This document shows positions 45,682 to 55,852 of a stretch of DNA of 64,000 nt, in pieces. The notes below the pieces were generated by a model. That model was not told where the DNA came from. It did not search any database and worked only from the letters and a program-made list of their open reading frames with translations. The DNA is from Rhodococcus oryzae (GTDB lineage: Bacteria; Actinomycetota; Actinomycetes; Mycobacteriales; Mycobacteriaceae). Position 1 is the stretch's first letter. The number at the start of each line of letters is the position of its first letter. Both the position numbers and the translations under genes were made by a program. The stretch spans positions 1-64,000 of the forward strand of contig NZ_SUMD01000011.1 in assembly GCF_005049235.1 (NCBI RefSeq). Direction: 5' to 3'.

Positions 45682-46775
45682 AGCGAGTGCACCAGCTCCA
45701 CCGCCGCGGTCAGCACGCCCGGATCGGTGTCCGGGAGCACCCCGTGGCCGAGATTGAAGATGTGGCCGATCGCACCCGCCGCGAGGGCGCGGTCGGCCTC
45801 GCCCGCCACCCGGCGGACCTCGCGTTCGACGGCGTTCCAGCCGGCGAACAGCACCGCCGGGTCGAGGTTGCCCTGCAGCGCCTTGCCGGGGCCGACGCGG
45901 CGGGCGGCCTCGTCGAGCGGGATCCGCCAGTCGACGCCGACCACGTCGGCGCCGGCCTCGCCCATGGCGCCGAGCAGTTCGCCGGTGCCGACACCGAAGT
46001 GGATCCGCGGCACGCCTGCCTCGGCGACCTCCGCGAACACCCGCTCCGAATGCGGGAGCACGAACTGGCGGTACTCGGCGAGGGAGAGCGCACCGGCCCA
46101 GGAATCGAAGAGCTGCACCGCATCGACACCCGCGTGCAGCTGCGCCTTGAGGAAGGTGATCGTGGTGTCCGCGAGCGACCCGAGCAGCGCGTGCCAGGTC
46201 TGCGGATCCGAGTGCATCAGCGCCTTGGTGCGCTCGTGGTTGCGGCTGGGACCGCCCTCGACCAGGTAGGAGGCCAGGGTGAACGGCGCCCCCGCGAACC
46301 CGATCAGCGGGGTCTCGCCCAGTTCCTTGGTGAGCAGCGAGATCGCCGCGGTGACCGCGCCGACCTCCTCGGTGCGCAGCCGCGGCAGCGCCGTGACATC
46401 GGCCGCCGAGCGGATCGGCGAGGCGACGACGGGTCCGGTGCCTGCCACGATGTCCAGGTCGATGCCCGCCGCCTTGAGCGGAACGACGATGTCGGAGAAC
46501 AGGATCGCCGCGTCCACCCCGTGCCTGCGGACCGGCTGCATGGTGATCTCGCAGACCAGCTCGGGATTGAAGCAGGATTCGAGCATCCCGATCCCGGCCC
46601 GGATCTCGCGGTACTCGGGCAGCGACCGGCCTGCCTGCCGCATGAACCACACCGGTCGGTGTGCCGGTGTCCGCCCGGTCGCGGCCGCCAGCAGCGGTGC
46701 CTGGGGCAGCATCCGCCGGTACGGGTACTGCGCGCCGGTGGTCATGGCCGCATTCGTGTCTTCCAGGTCGCTCAT
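45678..46775 (-). CDS. hemE: Uroporphyrinogen decarboxylase
   Basis: 365 residues. Converts uroporphyrinogen III to coproporphyrinogen III. The signature [17 protein letters not shown] is near residue 38, [17 protein letters not shown] and [16 protein letters not shown] follow, and the substrate-binding Asp and Tyr regions look intact. Two starts are possible, ATG 46775 and ATG 46745; I list the longer, which adds [10 protein letters not shown]. First gene of hemE-hemY-hemQ; a promoter is expected in 46776-46878. Confidence 0.95.
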   Translation of the reverse strand: MSDLEDTNAAMTTGAQYPYRRMLPQAPLLAAATGRTPAHRPVWFMRQAGRSLPEYREIRAGIGMLESCFNPELVCEITMQPVRRHGVDAAILFSDIVVPLKAAGIDLDIVAGTGPVVASPIRSAADVTALPRLRTEEVGAVTAAISLLTKELGETPLIGFAGAPFTLASYLVEGGPSRNHERTKALMHSDPQTWHALLGSLADTTITFLKAQLHAGVDAVQLFDSWAGALSLAEYRQFVLPHSERVFAEVAEAGVPRIHFGVGTGELLGAMGEAGADVVGVDWRIPLDEAARRVGPGKALQGNLDPAVLFAGWNAVEREVRRVAGEADRALAAGAIGHIFNLGHGVLPDTDPGVLTAAVELVHSL

Positions 46776-46878
46776 ATGTCCCAACGCTCGTCGCCCGCCA
46801 AGTGTCCTTTCCCGGTCATGCTGCCAGATCCGCGACCGGGAACCCGACTCCAGCCGATCGCTAACGGGCCCGGGCGAC

Positions 46879-47571
46879 TCATGCGCCGATCTGGCCGGCG
46901 ATCCGGTGCTCGAGCTGTGCTCGGGCACCGGCCGGGAGCACGATCAGCCCGTCGAGGTCCTTACGCGCCTTCACGTACGCGCTCTGCCGCTCTTCCTGGG
47001 TGGCCCCGTCGTCCATGGCCAGCCGCAGCAGCCGCTGGGCACGCACCAGCCGCTCTTGCTCGCGAGCGGTGAATCCGCTGCGACGCCGTCGCTTCGCCTC
47101 CGCCTCGCAGACGTCGAAGGCGATCGCGTAGCCATGCACGGCGTCGCGGTACTCGACCTGCGCCTCGTGGTTGCCGACCACCGATTCCGGGTCCTCCGGC
47201 CGGAGCAGGTCCGCGCGTCGCTTGGCCTTGTGGAACTCGACCGTCAGCGGTTCGCGCATGTCCGTGACCATCGGGAAGTCGAGCAGCGTCACCAGGCTCA
47301 TCTCGTAGCCGAACCAGCGCGCATCGGTCTGATCGTGCTCGTCGACGGTCTTGGCGATCTCGCGTCGCTGGGTCCGCTCGTCGGTGTGGATCTGCGCCTT
47401 GGCGCGAGCAATCTCGATCTTGGTCTGCTGCTTCAGCCGGTAACGCTCCAGTCGCCGCTCGGCGCGGCGCCGGTTGGCCGCGCCGACTGCTTTCACGGCC
47501 CCGCCGATACTGCCGCCGAAGACGAACAGCAGCCACCAGGAGTGCGAGAGAAACCCGAGCAGCTGGTCCAC
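46879..47571 (-). CDS. Membrane-anchored coiled-coil protein, unknown function
   Basis: 230 residues from a GTG at 47571. One N-terminal hydrophobic helix (about 8-28) is followed by a long, highly charged, Arg/Glu/Lys-rich helical region (about 33-75) likely to form a coiled coil, and then a mixed domain with [22 protein letters not shown] and [18 protein letters not shown]. No family recognised. The start has no clear ribosome-binding site, but no other in-frame start fits. It lies between hemE and DUF3000, and is divergent from the latter by 117 bases. Confidence 0.65.
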   Translation of the reverse strand: MDQLLGFLSHSWWLLFVFGGSIGGAVKAVGAANRRRAERRLERYRLKQQTKIEIARAKAQIHTDERTQRREIAKTVDEHDQTDARWFGYEMSLVTLLDFPMVTDMREPLTVEFHKAKRRADLLRPEDPESVVGNHEAQVEYRDAVHGYAIAFDVCEAEAKRRRRSGFTAREQERLVRAQRLLRLAMDDGATQEERQSAYVKARKDLDGLIVLPAGARAQLEHRIAGQIGA

Positions 47572-47688
47572 CTCTTCATGATGCCTCCGGCGAGACCGAC
47601 ACGCGAAGAGTGCAGCGCCCGGAGCCGATGCCGCTAGAACCGGCGCGCCTCCACCGGCGACGATCGGGGCAGGTCTAACGTCCGCGGT

Positions 47689-48282
47689 GTGACCACGTCG
47701 GGATCCCCTGCCGAGCCTGCTCAGTTTCGCAGCGCGATAGCTGCGATGCAGAAGGCCGCGGTGCACCCGCAGATCGAGATCGGTCCGATCCGGCCGCCTC
47801 AGCGGTTGGCGCCGTACAGCTACGCGCTCGGCGCCGAGGTCCGGCATCCCGAGTCCGACATCGTGGCCGAACAGTCCGAGGGTGACGCCTTCGGACGGCT
47901 GATCCTGCTGTACGACCCCGAAGGCGACGAGGCCTGGAACGGCACCATGCGCCTGGTCGCCTACATCCAGGCCGACCTCGACGCCGATCTCGCCGCGGAC
48001 CCGCTGCTGCCGGAGGTCGCCTGGAGCTGGCTGGTCGACGCGCTCGAGACCCGCGGCGAACCGATGACCGCGCTCGGCGGCACCGTGACCGCGACCAGCT
48101 CGGTGCGGTACGGCGACATCGCGGGACCGCCGCACGCGCATCAGCTCGAGCTGCGCGCCTCCTGGACCGCGACCTCCATCGAACTCGGCCCCCACGTTGA
48201 GGCGTTCTGCGAGGTGCTGGCCTACGCCGCCGGTTTGCCGCCGGTCGGCGTCACCCAGCTCGGGAGTCCGTCGAAGGGTTGA
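47689..48282 (+). CDS. DUF3000 family protein
   Basis: 197 residues, soluble. The family blocks IGPIRPPQRLAPYSYALGAE and DAFGRLILLYDPEGDEAWNG, then VAYIQADLDADLAADPLLPEVAW, match the actinobacterial DUF3000 proteins that sit beside RNase D (Rv2680 in M. tuberculosis, recalled). Start is the GTG at 47689. In this genome the DUF3000 gene is separated from RNase D by an esterase on the other strand and a WS/DGAT gene. Function unknown. Confidence 0.85.
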   Translation: MTTSGSPAEPAQFRSAIAAMQKAAVHPQIEIGPIRPPQRLAPYSYALGAEVRHPESDIVAEQSEGDAFGRLILLYDPEGDEAWNGTMRLVAYIQADLDADLAADPLLPEVAWSWLVDALETRGEPMTALGGTVTATSSVRYGDIAGPPHAHQLELRASWTATSIELGPHVEAFCEVLAYAAGLPPVGVTQLGSPSKG

Positions 48283-49483
48283 GCTCGGCCCTGCCCGCCC
48301 GGACCGACTCGAGGAACGCCGCGATAGCGCGGATCACCTGGTCGCTCCGAATCGAGTGGAAGATGTCGAAGGCGTGCTGCGCGCCGCGCAGTTCCGCGTA
48401 GGCGACCGGGCTGGTCGAGACCGCCCGCAGCCTCGCCACGAACTCCCTGGCCTCCGTCACCGGCAGCAACGAGTCGTGCGTCCCGTGCACGACGAGGAAC
48501 GGCGGCGCATCGGCGCGCACCTTCGCCAGCGGCGACGCCGCCAGATAGTCCTCGGGGAATCGCGCGCCCTTACCGAGCACCATCTCGCTGATCCTGGACT
48601 CGACCCGGGCCCGCACCTGCTTGATGCCCGTCTCCGCGGCGAAGTCGTAGGCCCCGTACATCGGTATACAGGCCGACACCGAGGTGTCGATGTCCTCGAA
48701 GCCCGGCTGGAGCCCGGGGTCGTTGGCGGTGAGCGCGACCATCGCCGCCAGGTGCCCGCCGGCCGAGCCGCCCGTGACGGCGAGGAAATCGGGGTCGCCG
48801 CCGTACTGGTCGCCGTTCGTCCGCAGCCAGGCGACGGCCTGCTTGAGCGCGATGAGATGGGCTGGCCAGCTGGCGCGCGGCGAGAGCGGATAGTTCACCG
48901 CCGCGCACACCCACCCGCGGGAGGCAAGCTCCACCATCAGCGGCAGGCCCTGATGGTCCTTGCTCCCGATCACCCAGCCGCCGCCGTGGATCTGCAGCAG
49001 CATCGGAGCGTTGGGCGGTTGGTCCCGGTGGTGGTAGACGTCCACGCGGAACCGAGCACCGCCGGGCGCGTACTCGAGGTTGCTGACCCTCGCGACGTCG
49101 TCGCGGCGCATCCGGAACGGCCTGCTGCTCGAGCGCCAGTCGATGGGGCTGCCTGCACCGGGATCGTCCACGCCGATCTCGCGCAGGGCGTCAGCCATCT
49201 CCTGCCCCGCGCGACGGGACGAGACCATCGCCGCCGTCAGCCCGGCCGCGGACACGGCCGCGAGTGCGAGACCCAGCCGGTCGCTGCGCGTGGACGCGCC
49301 GTGGCGGGCCAGGTGGACGCCCGCATCGATGACCGTCGCCCCGAGTTGCTGCGGCGCCAGTTCCGACGTCAGCCAGCCGGCGAGGAAGGCGGGCACGGAG
49401 GCCCACATGCCGGGGACGGGCCGCAGCGCGTTGGCCGTCAGCGCCGCGTTGACCGCCTGCCGGATCAGGAAACCCCGTGTCAT
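48251..49483 (-). CDS. HSL-type carboxylesterase with long N-terminal region
   Basis: 410 residues. The catalytic domain (from about 150) carries HGGGWV, GGSAGG with the nucleophile serine, and later HGTHDSLLP (Asp) and GAQHAFDIF (His), a full triad of the hormone-sensitive lipase family. The first 100 residues form hydrophobic helices that may attach it to the membrane. ATG 49483 is preceded by AGAGG at good spacing. Its 3' end overlaps DUF3000 by 32 bases in convergent orientation. Likely an acyl-glyceride or ester hydrolase; context with WS/DGAT suggests a storage-lipid role, which is inference. Confidence 0.86.
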   Translation of the reverse strand: MTRGFLIRQAVNAALTANALRPVPGMWASVPAFLAGWLTSELAPQQLGATVIDAGVHLARHGASTRSDRLGLALAAVSAAGLTAAMVSSRRAGQEMADALREIGVDDPGAGSPIDWRSSSRPFRMRRDDVARVSNLEYAPGGARFRVDVYHHRDQPPNAPMLLQIHGGGWVIGSKDHQGLPLMVELASRGWVCAAVNYPLSPRASWPAHLIALKQAVAWLRTNGDQYGGDPDFLAVTGGSAGGHLAAMVALTANDPGLQPGFEDIDTSVSACIPMYGAYDFAAETGIKQVRARVESRISEMVLGKGARFPEDYLAASPLAKVRADAPPFLVVHGTHDSLLPVTEAREFVARLRAVSTSPVAYAELRGAQHAFDIFHSIRSDQVIRAIAAFLESVRAGRAELNPSTDSRAG

Positions 49484-49564
49484 GTGACCTCTTTCACCCC
49501 TGCGCCAGGATCGGGCTTTTCCGTTCACCCGATTCAATAGTAGAAGCGACTCTAAAGTTGGGAC

Positions 49565-50989
49565 ATGGAGAGACTGAGCGGTCTGGATTCAACGTTCCTC
49601 TATCTCGAGACCCCCACCCAGCTTCTGCACGTCTGCGGGCTGATCGTCCTCGACGTCTCGACGATCCCGGGCGGGTACGACTTCGATTCGTTCAAGTCGG
49701 AGCTCACCGCCAGGGCGCAGGGCATGCCCGTCTTCCGGAGGAAACTGCACGACTCCGTGCTGAACCTCGACCACCCGGTCTGGGTCGACGACCCCGAGTT
49801 CGACATCGACCGGCACGTGCACCGGATCGCGGTACCCGGCCCCGGCGGCCGCAAGGAGCTCGCCGACCTGTGCGGCCACATCGCAGGACAGCAGATGGAT
49901 CGCACCATCCCCCTGTGGGAGATGTGGGTGATCGAGGGCTCCGCGGACGGCACCGTCGCCATCATGTCGAAGATGCATCACGCGAACGTGGACGGCGTGA
50001 CCGGGGCGAGCATGATGGCGCAACTGTGCGGACTGTCCCCCGACGCGCCGCGACCGGAGGTCGACCCCGACCAGCGCACGGCGGGCGACGCGGACACCCT
50101 CGATCTCGCCGTCAGCGGCCTTGTCGGTTTCGTCAGCCGCCCGCTCAAGCTGGCAAGGGCGCTGCCGAGCGGGATCGCGCTACTACCGAAATGGATCACC
50201 CGCGCGCGACGCGGCGAGGCGATGCCCGCGCCCTTCACCGCGCCGCGGACCTCCCTCAACGGGGCCCTGACCGGCCACCGCAATATCGCCTACGCACAGC
50301 TGGATCTCGCGAAGGTCAAGCTGGTCAAGGACGCCTTCGGCGTCAAGGTCAACGACGTGGTGCTGGCGATGGTCGGCGGCGCGCTGCGCCGCTACCTCTC
50401 CGACCGCGACGAGCTGCCCGACACCTCACTGGTCGCGATGGTCCCGGTCTCGGTGCACGAGACCTCCGATCGACCGGGGACCAATCAGATCTCGGGGATG
50501 TTCACCCAGCTGGGCACTCAGATCGGCGACCCCGTCACCCGGCTCACCGAGGCCAACGCGCACAACACCATGGTGAAGTCGCACAACGCCTCGCTCGGCG
50601 CCAGCCTGCTCCAGGACTGGTCGCAGTTCGCCGCGCCCGCGGCCTTCGGCCCTGCGATGCGGGTCTACTCCTCGCTCAAGCTGGCCGAGCGCCATCCCGT
50701 GGTGCACAACCTGGTGGTCTCCAACGTCCCGGGTCCGCCGGTCCCGCTGTATCTCCTCGGCGCACGCATCGTGGCCATGTTCCCGCTCGGACCGATCTTC
50801 CACGGCGCCGGACTCAACGCCACGGTGATGTCCCTCGACGGCAGGCTGAACGTCGGCCTGATGTCCTGCCCGGAGCTCGCCCCCGAGCTGTGGGACCTGG
50901 CCGACGCCTTCGGGCCCGCCCTCGACGAAATGGTCAAGGCCGCCCGCGCCAAGACCCGCAAGCGCAAGGCCACGTCCGCCCGGACGTGA
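49565..50989 (+). CDS. Wax ester synthase / acyl-CoA:diacylglycerol acyltransferase (WS/DGAT)
   Basis: 474 residues. The catalytic HHxxxDG motif is H138-H139...D143-G144 (MHHANVDGV). N-terminal MERLSGLDSTFLYLET and the later NLVVSNVPGPPVPLYLLG are standard for the bacterial family. These enzymes join acyl-CoA to diacylglycerol or fatty alcohol to make storage triacylglycerol or wax esters at the membrane or lipid droplet. Length is normal. The ATG lies six bases after a TAAAGT hexamer, so the mRNA may be leaderless, although GGGA four bases upstream could serve as a weak ribosome-binding site. Divergent from the esterase gene by 81 bases. Confidence 0.93.
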   Translation: MERLSGLDSTFLYLETPTQLLHVCGLIVLDVSTIPGGYDFDSFKSELTARAQGMPVFRRKLHDSVLNLDHPVWVDDPEFDIDRHVHRIAVPGPGGRKELADLCGHIAGQQMDRTIPLWEMWVIEGSADGTVAIMSKMHHANVDGVTGASMMAQLCGLSPDAPRPEVDPDQRTAGDADTLDLAVSGLVGFVSRPLKLARALPSGIALLPKWITRARRGEAMPAPFTAPRTSLNGALTGHRNIAYAQLDLAKVKLVKDAFGVKVNDVVLAMVGGALRRYLSDRDELPDTSLVAMVPVSVHETSDRPGTNQISGMFTQLGTQIGDPVTRLTEANAHNTMVKSHNASLGASLLQDWSQFAAPAAFGPAMRVYSSLKLAERHPVVHNLVVSNVPGPPVPLYLLGARIVAMFPLGPIFHGAGLNATVMSLDGRLNVGLMSCPELAPELWDLADAFGPALDEMVKAARAKTRKRKATSART

Positions 50990-51043
50990 CGCGCACCCGG
51001 CGTCTGCTGAAGCGGCGGCGTGCGCGCCGTAAGGTCATTGTTC

Positions 51044-52315
51044 ATGTCCGATGTCAGTGACCAGGCCCCCGAGCGCACCGCCGTGCCGCTCCTGACCCCC
51101 GCAGGCGGGCTCCCCGAGCTCGTCGACTCGACCCGGTTGCTTTCCGCGGCCGTGGACCGACTCGCCGGGGGCACCGGCCCGCTCGCGGTCGACGCCGAGC
51201 GCGCGTCCGGCTTCCGGTACTCGAACCGCGCCTACCTGCTGCAGTTCCGGCGGGCAGGCGCGGGCACCGTCCTGGTCGATCCCATCCCGATCGCGGGCGA
51301 ACTGGCCCCGCTCGCCGAGCTGATCAACCCGCTCGAATGGGTGCTGCACTCGGCCGATCAGGATCTCCCTGGGCTGGACGAGCTCGGGATGCGGCCCGCC
51401 GCCCTCTACGACACCGAGCTCGCGGGCCGGCTGGCCGGTTACGAGCGGGTCGGCCTGGCCGCGATCGTCGAACGCAAGCTCGGGTTCGAACTGAAGAAGG
51501 GTCACGGGGCCGACGACTGGTCCAACCGCCCGCTGCCCGAAACCTGGCTGAACTACGCGGCACTCGACGTCGAGGTGCTCCTGGAATTGCGCGACGCCGT
51601 CGCCGAGGACCTGGAGTCGCAGGGCAAGACCGACTGGGCCGCGCAGGAATTCGAGCACGTGCGGCTCGCGGGCCCGCCGAAGCCCAAGCCCGACCGCTGG
51701 CGGCGCACGTCGCAGATCCACTCCCTCAAGTCGCCGCGCCAGCTGGCCGCGGTGCGCGAGCTGTGGACCGCGCGGGACGAGTTGGCACGTAAGCGTGACG
51801 TCGCGCCGGGGCGGGTCCTGCCCGACTCGGCGATCGTCGCGGCGGCGACCGCCGACCCCAGGACGGTCGATGCGCTGCGGTCCTTGCCGGTGTTCGGCGG
51901 ACCGCGTCAGCGCCGGTCCTCGGCGCTGTGGATGCAGGCACTCGATCGGGCCAGGGCGCTCTCACCCGAGGATCTCCCCCCTGTGACGCAGCCGTTCACC
52001 GGTCCGCCGCCGGTCAACCGCTGGTCACGCCGCAATCCCGAGGCCGCGGAACGGCTGACGGCGGCCCGCGCGGCCATCACCGAACTCTCGGAGCGGGTGA
52101 AGGTCCCGGTGGAGAACCTGCTCACCCCCGAGCTCGTCCGGCGCCTGTGCTGGGATTTCGATCCCGCCGGTCATCCCGGAGACCTCACACAGGTGACCGC
52201 CGAGATCGACGAGACACTGGCGTCGGGCGGTGCCAGGCCGTGGCAGCGCGAGCTGACCGCCCCCCTGCTCGCGGAGGCACTGCGCACGGCACCCACCCAT
52301 GTTACTGGTGAGTAA
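51044..52315 (+). CDS. Ribonuclease D-like 3'-5' exonuclease with HRDC domain
   Basis: 423 residues. DEDD exonuclease motifs: D50-x-E52 (LAVDAERASG), HSADQDLPGL with the second Asp, and YAALDVEVLLEL with the final Asp. An HRDC-like helical domain follows (about 235-310, RQLAAVRELWTARDELARKRD). RNase D trims tRNA 3' ends. ATG 51044 chosen; the frame opens eight codons earlier. It corresponds to Rv2681 in mycobacterial order, next to DUF3000. Confidence 0.9.
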   Translation: MSDVSDQAPERTAVPLLTPAGGLPELVDSTRLLSAAVDRLAGGTGPLAVDAERASGFRYSNRAYLLQFRRAGAGTVLVDPIPIAGELAPLAELINPLEWVLHSADQDLPGLDELGMRPAALYDTELAGRLAGYERVGLAAIVERKLGFELKKGHGADDWSNRPLPETWLNYAALDVEVLLELRDAVAEDLESQGKTDWAAQEFEHVRLAGPPKPKPDRWRRTSQIHSLKSPRQLAAVRELWTARDELARKRDVAPGRVLPDSAIVAAATADPRTVDALRSLPVFGGPRQRRSSALWMQALDRARALSPEDLPPVTQPFTGPPPVNRWSRRNPEAAERLTAARAAITELSERVKVPVENLLTPELVRRLCWDFDPAGHPGDLTQVTAEIDETLASGGARPWQRELTAPLLAEALRTAPTHVTGE

Positions 52316-52385
52316 TACGCGCTAGAGTGGACGGGCCGGACGTCGTGTCCGGCCGTTCGTCCACTCCAGCCAGGAGGAATCCAGC

Positions 52386-53591
52386 GTGGCTGCTCCCGCA
52401 TCACAGCGCAGCGTCGTCTTCGTCGACGGCATCCGTACCCCGTTCGGCAAGGCCGGACCGAAGGGCATGTACGCGGAGACCCGTGCCGACGACCTCGTCG
52501 TCAAGGCCATCCGCGAACTGCTCCGCCGCAACCCGCAGCTCGACCCCGCCCGCATCGACGAGGTCGCCATCGCCGCGACCACGCAGACCGGCGATCAGGG
52601 CCTGACCATCGGCCGCACCGCCGGAATCCTCGCCGGCCTGCCGGAGACCGTGCCCGGCTTCGCCATCGACCGCATGTGCGCGGGCGCGATGACCGCCGTC
52701 ACCACCACCGCGTCCGGCATCGGCTTCGGCCAGTACGACGTCGTCATCGCCGGCGGTGTCGAGCACATGGGCCGTCACCCGATGGGCGAGGGCGCCGACC
52801 CCAACCCGCGCTTCCTGGCCGACCGCCTTGTCGATCAGAGCGCGCTGGTGATGGGCAACACCGCCGAGAACCTGCACGACCGGTTCCCGACCATCACCAA
52901 GGAACGCACGGACGCCTACGCCGTGAACAGCCAGAACAAGTACGAGGCCGCCAAGAAGGCCGGCTTCATCGCCGACACCCTTGTGCCCGTCGCCACCCGC
53001 TCGGCCGCCGGCTGGGGCCTGGCGACCGAGGACGAGCCGCCGCGCCCCGGCACCACCGTCGAGGACCTCGCCGGCCTCAAGACCCCGTTCCGTCCCGCGG
53101 GCCGGATCACAGCGGGCAACGCGGCGGGCCTGAACGACGGCGCCACCGCCGCGATCCTCGCGGGTGAGGACACCGCCCTCGAGCTCGGCCTGCCGATCGG
53201 CATGCGCATGGTCGGCTTCGCGTACCAGGGCGTCGACCCGGCCGTGATGGGCTACGGACCGGTCCCTGCGACCGAGAAGCTGCTGGCCCGTACCGGATTG
53301 AAGATCGAGGACATCGGGCTCTTCGAGCTCAACGAGGCATTCGCCGTCCAGGTCATCGCCTTCCTCGAGCACTACGGCATCGCCGACGACGACCCGCGCG
53401 TCAACCAGTGGGGCGGCGCCATCGCCTGCGGCCACCCCCTCGCCTCCTCGGGAGTGCGTCTGATGACGCAGCTCTCCCGCCAGTTCGCCCAGCGTCCCGA
53501 CGTCCGCTACGGCCTGACCAGCATGTGCATCGGTCTGGGCATGGGCGGAACCGTGATCTGGGAGAACCCGAACTTCGACGGAGCCAAGTAA
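52386..53591 (+). CDS. fadA: Acetyl-CoA C-acyltransferase (3-ketoacyl-CoA thiolase, FadA)
   Basis: 401 residues. Catalytic Cys98 in DRMCAGA, the His in NEAFAVQVIAF neighbourhood, and CGHPLASSG plus SMCIGLGMGG for the second cysteine are all present. It cleaves 3-ketoacyl-CoA with CoA in beta-oxidation. GTG 52386 follows GGAGGA at good distance. Its stop is two bases before fadB, so the two form the classical trifunctional complex. Codon use is highly biased to C/G with few rare codons, suggesting high expression. Confidence 0.94.
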   Translation: MAAPASQRSVVFVDGIRTPFGKAGPKGMYAETRADDLVVKAIRELLRRNPQLDPARIDEVAIAATTQTGDQGLTIGRTAGILAGLPETVPGFAIDRMCAGAMTAVTTTASGIGFGQYDVVIAGGVEHMGRHPMGEGADPNPRFLADRLVDQSALVMGNTAENLHDRFPTITKERTDAYAVNSQNKYEAAKKAGFIADTLVPVATRSAAGWGLATEDEPPRPGTTVEDLAGLKTPFRPAGRITAGNAAGLNDGATAAILAGEDTALELGLPIGMRMVGFAYQGVDPAVMGYGPVPATEKLLARTGLKIEDIGLFELNEAFAVQVIAFLEHYGIADDDPRVNQWGGAIACGHPLASSGVRLMTQLSRQFAQRPDVRYGLTSMCIGLGMGGTVIWENPNFDGAK

Positions 53592-53593
53592 CC

Positions 53594-55699
53594 ATGTCTG
53601 AAATCGCAACCGCATTCGCCGACGAGGTCGTGACGAACGCGTTCACCAAGCTCGTGTCCGTTCCCGGGATCGAGGGCAAGGTCGCGCTGATCACCCTCGA
53701 CAACGGCTTCGACCACACCAAGCCGTCGTCCTTCGGCCCCGGCGGTCTCACCGCACTCGACGCCGCGCTCGACGAGGCCTTCGCCGCGAACCCCACGGCG
53801 ATCGCCATCACCGGCAAGCCGTTCATCTTCGCCGCGGGCGCGGACCTCAAGGGTGTGCCGTCCATCACCAGCCGCGAGCAGGGCCTCGAGCTGGGCCGCC
53901 TGGGCCACAAGGTGTTCCGTCGCCTGCGTGAGTCCACCGTCCCGACCTTCGCCTTCGTCAACGGCGTCGCGCTCGGCGGCGGCCTCGAGGTCGCGCTGCA
54001 CAGCCACTACCGCACCGCATCCGAGAGCGCGGGCGCGCTCGGCCTGCCCGAGACCATGCTCGGCCTGGTCCCCGGGTGGGGCGGCACGCAGCTGCTGCCG
54101 AACCTGATCGGCGCCGACAAGGCGGTCACCCTCGTCATCGAGAACCCGCTCAACAACGGCCGGGTCATCAACCCGAAGAAGGCCCTCGAGCTCGGCGTCG
54201 TCGACGCGGTGTTCGGTTCGGCCGACTTCATCGAGCAGTCCCTCGGCTGGGCCGCGCAGGTCCTCGCGGGCGAGATCACCCCGGCCCGCCCGGAGATCGA
54301 CCGCGGTCAGGGCTGGGACGACGCCATCGCCCGCGCGAAGGCCCTCGTCGCAGGCAAGACGAAGAACAACGCCCCTGGCGCGGTCCGGGCCATCGAGCTG
54401 CTCGAGCTGGCCCGCACCACCGACCTCACCGATCCGGCCTCGCTGGACGCCGGCTTCGCGGCCGAGGACGAGGCGCTCGCCGACCTGCTGATGGCCGACG
54501 AGCTGCGCGCCGGCCTCTACGCCTTCGACCTGGTGAACAAGCGGGCGAAGCGTCCCGCGGGCGCGCCGGACAAGTCGTTGGCGCGCAAGGTGACCGGCGT
54601 CGGCATCATCGGTGCCGGCCTGATGGCCAGCCAGCTCGCGCTGCTGTTCGTGCGCCAGCTCAAGGTGCCGGTGATCCTCACCGACATCGACCAGGAGCGC
54701 ATCGACAAGGGCGTCGGCTACGTCCACACCGAGATCGACAAGCTGCAGGGCAAGGGCCGGCTGTCCGCCGACGCCGCCAACCGCCTCAAGGCACTGGTCT
54801 CCGGCTCGCTGGACAAGTCGGCGTTCGCCAAGACCGACTTCGTCATCGAGGCGGTCTTCGAGAACCTCGACCTGAAGAAGAAGATCTTCGCCGAGCTCGA
54901 GGACTTCATCGCCCCCGAGACGATCCTCGCGACCAACACCTCGTCGCTGTCGATCACCGACATGGCGGCCGACCTCAAGCACCCCGAGCGGGTCGTCGGC
55001 TTCCACTTCTTCAACCCCGTCGCGGTGCTGCCCCTGCTCGAGATCATCAAGGGCGCCAAGACCGACGACGCGACGCTGGCAACGGCTTTCGCCACCGCCA
55101 AGACGCTGAAGAAGTCGGCCGTGCTGTGCGGCGACAAGGCCGGGTTCGTCTTCAACCGCCTCGTCACCCGCACCCTCGGTGAGGTCATGACCGCGGTGGA
55201 CGAGGGCACCCCATTCGACGTCGCGGACAACGCGGTCGGCGAGCTGGGCATGCCGATGAGCCCGTTCACCCTGCTGGCCCTCGTCGGTCCGGCGGTCGCG
55301 CTGCACACCGGCGAGACCCTGCAGACCGCGTACCCCGAGCGGTTCACGAGCTCGCCCGGACTCGAGGCGCTCGTCGAGGCCCGCAAGCCCGGCGTGTGGA
55401 CCTACGGCGAGAACGGCCAGGTCGTCGACCCCGAGGTCGCCGCGCTGTGGCCCCAGGGTGACAAGGCCTCCACCGCCGAAGAGGTCCTCGAGCGCACGCG
55501 TCGCGCGTTCGCCGAGGAGATCGCGATCATGCTCGACGAGGGTGTCGTCGCGGCGGCCGAGGACATCGACCTCTGCCTGATCCTCGGTGGCGGCTTCGGC
55601 TTCTGGAACGGCGGCATCACGCCGTACCTGGACCGGACCGGCACCTCGGAGGCCGTGAACGGCAAGCGCTTCCTGGCGCCGGGCGTCGCGAGCGTCTAG
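53594..55699 (+). CDS. fadB: Fatty-acid oxidation complex alpha subunit (enoyl-CoA hydratase / 3-hydroxyacyl-CoA dehydrogenase)
   Basis: 701 residues. Residues about 25-200 are enoyl-CoA hydratase (AAGADLKGVPS, NGVALGGGLEVAL, GLPETMLGLVPGWGGTQ with the catalytic glutamate). From about 330 it is an NAD-dependent hydroxyacyl-CoA dehydrogenase (GVGIIGAGLMASQLALL, then ATNTSSLSIT and VVGFHFFNPV with the catalytic His). The nucleotide loop reads GAGLMAS instead of GAGIMG, as I recall for mycobacterial FadB. The start at 53594 lies two bases after fadA. A long hairpin follows the stop. Confidence 0.94.
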   Translation: MSEIATAFADEVVTNAFTKLVSVPGIEGKVALITLDNGFDHTKPSSFGPGGLTALDAALDEAFAANPTAIAITGKPFIFAAGADLKGVPSITSREQGLELGRLGHKVFRRLRESTVPTFAFVNGVALGGGLEVALHSHYRTASESAGALGLPETMLGLVPGWGGTQLLPNLIGADKAVTLVIENPLNNGRVINPKKALELGVVDAVFGSADFIEQSLGWAAQVLAGEITPARPEIDRGQGWDDAIARAKALVAGKTKNNAPGAVRAIELLELARTTDLTDPASLDAGFAAEDEALADLLMADELRAGLYAFDLVNKRAKRPAGAPDKSLARKVTGVGIIGAGLMASQLALLFVRQLKVPVILTDIDQERIDKGVGYVHTEIDKLQGKGRLSADAANRLKALVSGSLDKSAFAKTDFVIEAVFENLDLKKKIFAELEDFIAPETILATNTSSLSITDMAADLKHPERVVGFHFFNPVAVLPLLEIIKGAKTDDATLATAFATAKTLKKSAVLCGDKAGFVFNRLVTRTLGEVMTAVDEGTPFDVADNAVGELGMPMSPFTLLALVGPAVALHTGETLQTAYPERFTSSPGLEALVEARKPGVWTYGENGQVVDPEVAALWPQGDKASTAEEVLERTRRAFAEEIAIMLDEGVVAAAEDIDLCLILGGGFGFWNGGITPYLDRTGTSEAVNGKRFLAPGVASV

Positions 55700-55717
55700 A
55701 CCAGGCGGCACACGTCA

Positions 55718-55763
55718 CGAAACGGGCGCGGTGCGGGAACTTTCCCGCGCCGCGCCCGTTTCG
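55718..55763 (+). terminator. Long hairpin terminator after fadAB
   Basis: A 14-base perfect stem (55718-55731 with 55750-55763) encloses an inner GCGGGAA/TTTCCCGC fold, 18 bases after the fadB stop. There is no T tract beyond it, so it is the stem-dominant type common in actinomycetes. Confidence 0.75.
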
Positions 55764-55852
55764 CTGGGTCTCGCCGCCGTTACAGCGTTATGGTGCAGAG
55801 TGCCCGTGAACGGCGGCCGTGCATGGCCGCACCGACGAAAGGCCATAACAGA

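Noticed and set aside
53507-55711. A 734-codon minus-strand frame opposite fadB
   Set aside because: Antisense shadow of a highly biased gene; the fadB frame has all catalytic motifs and a start two bases after fadA.
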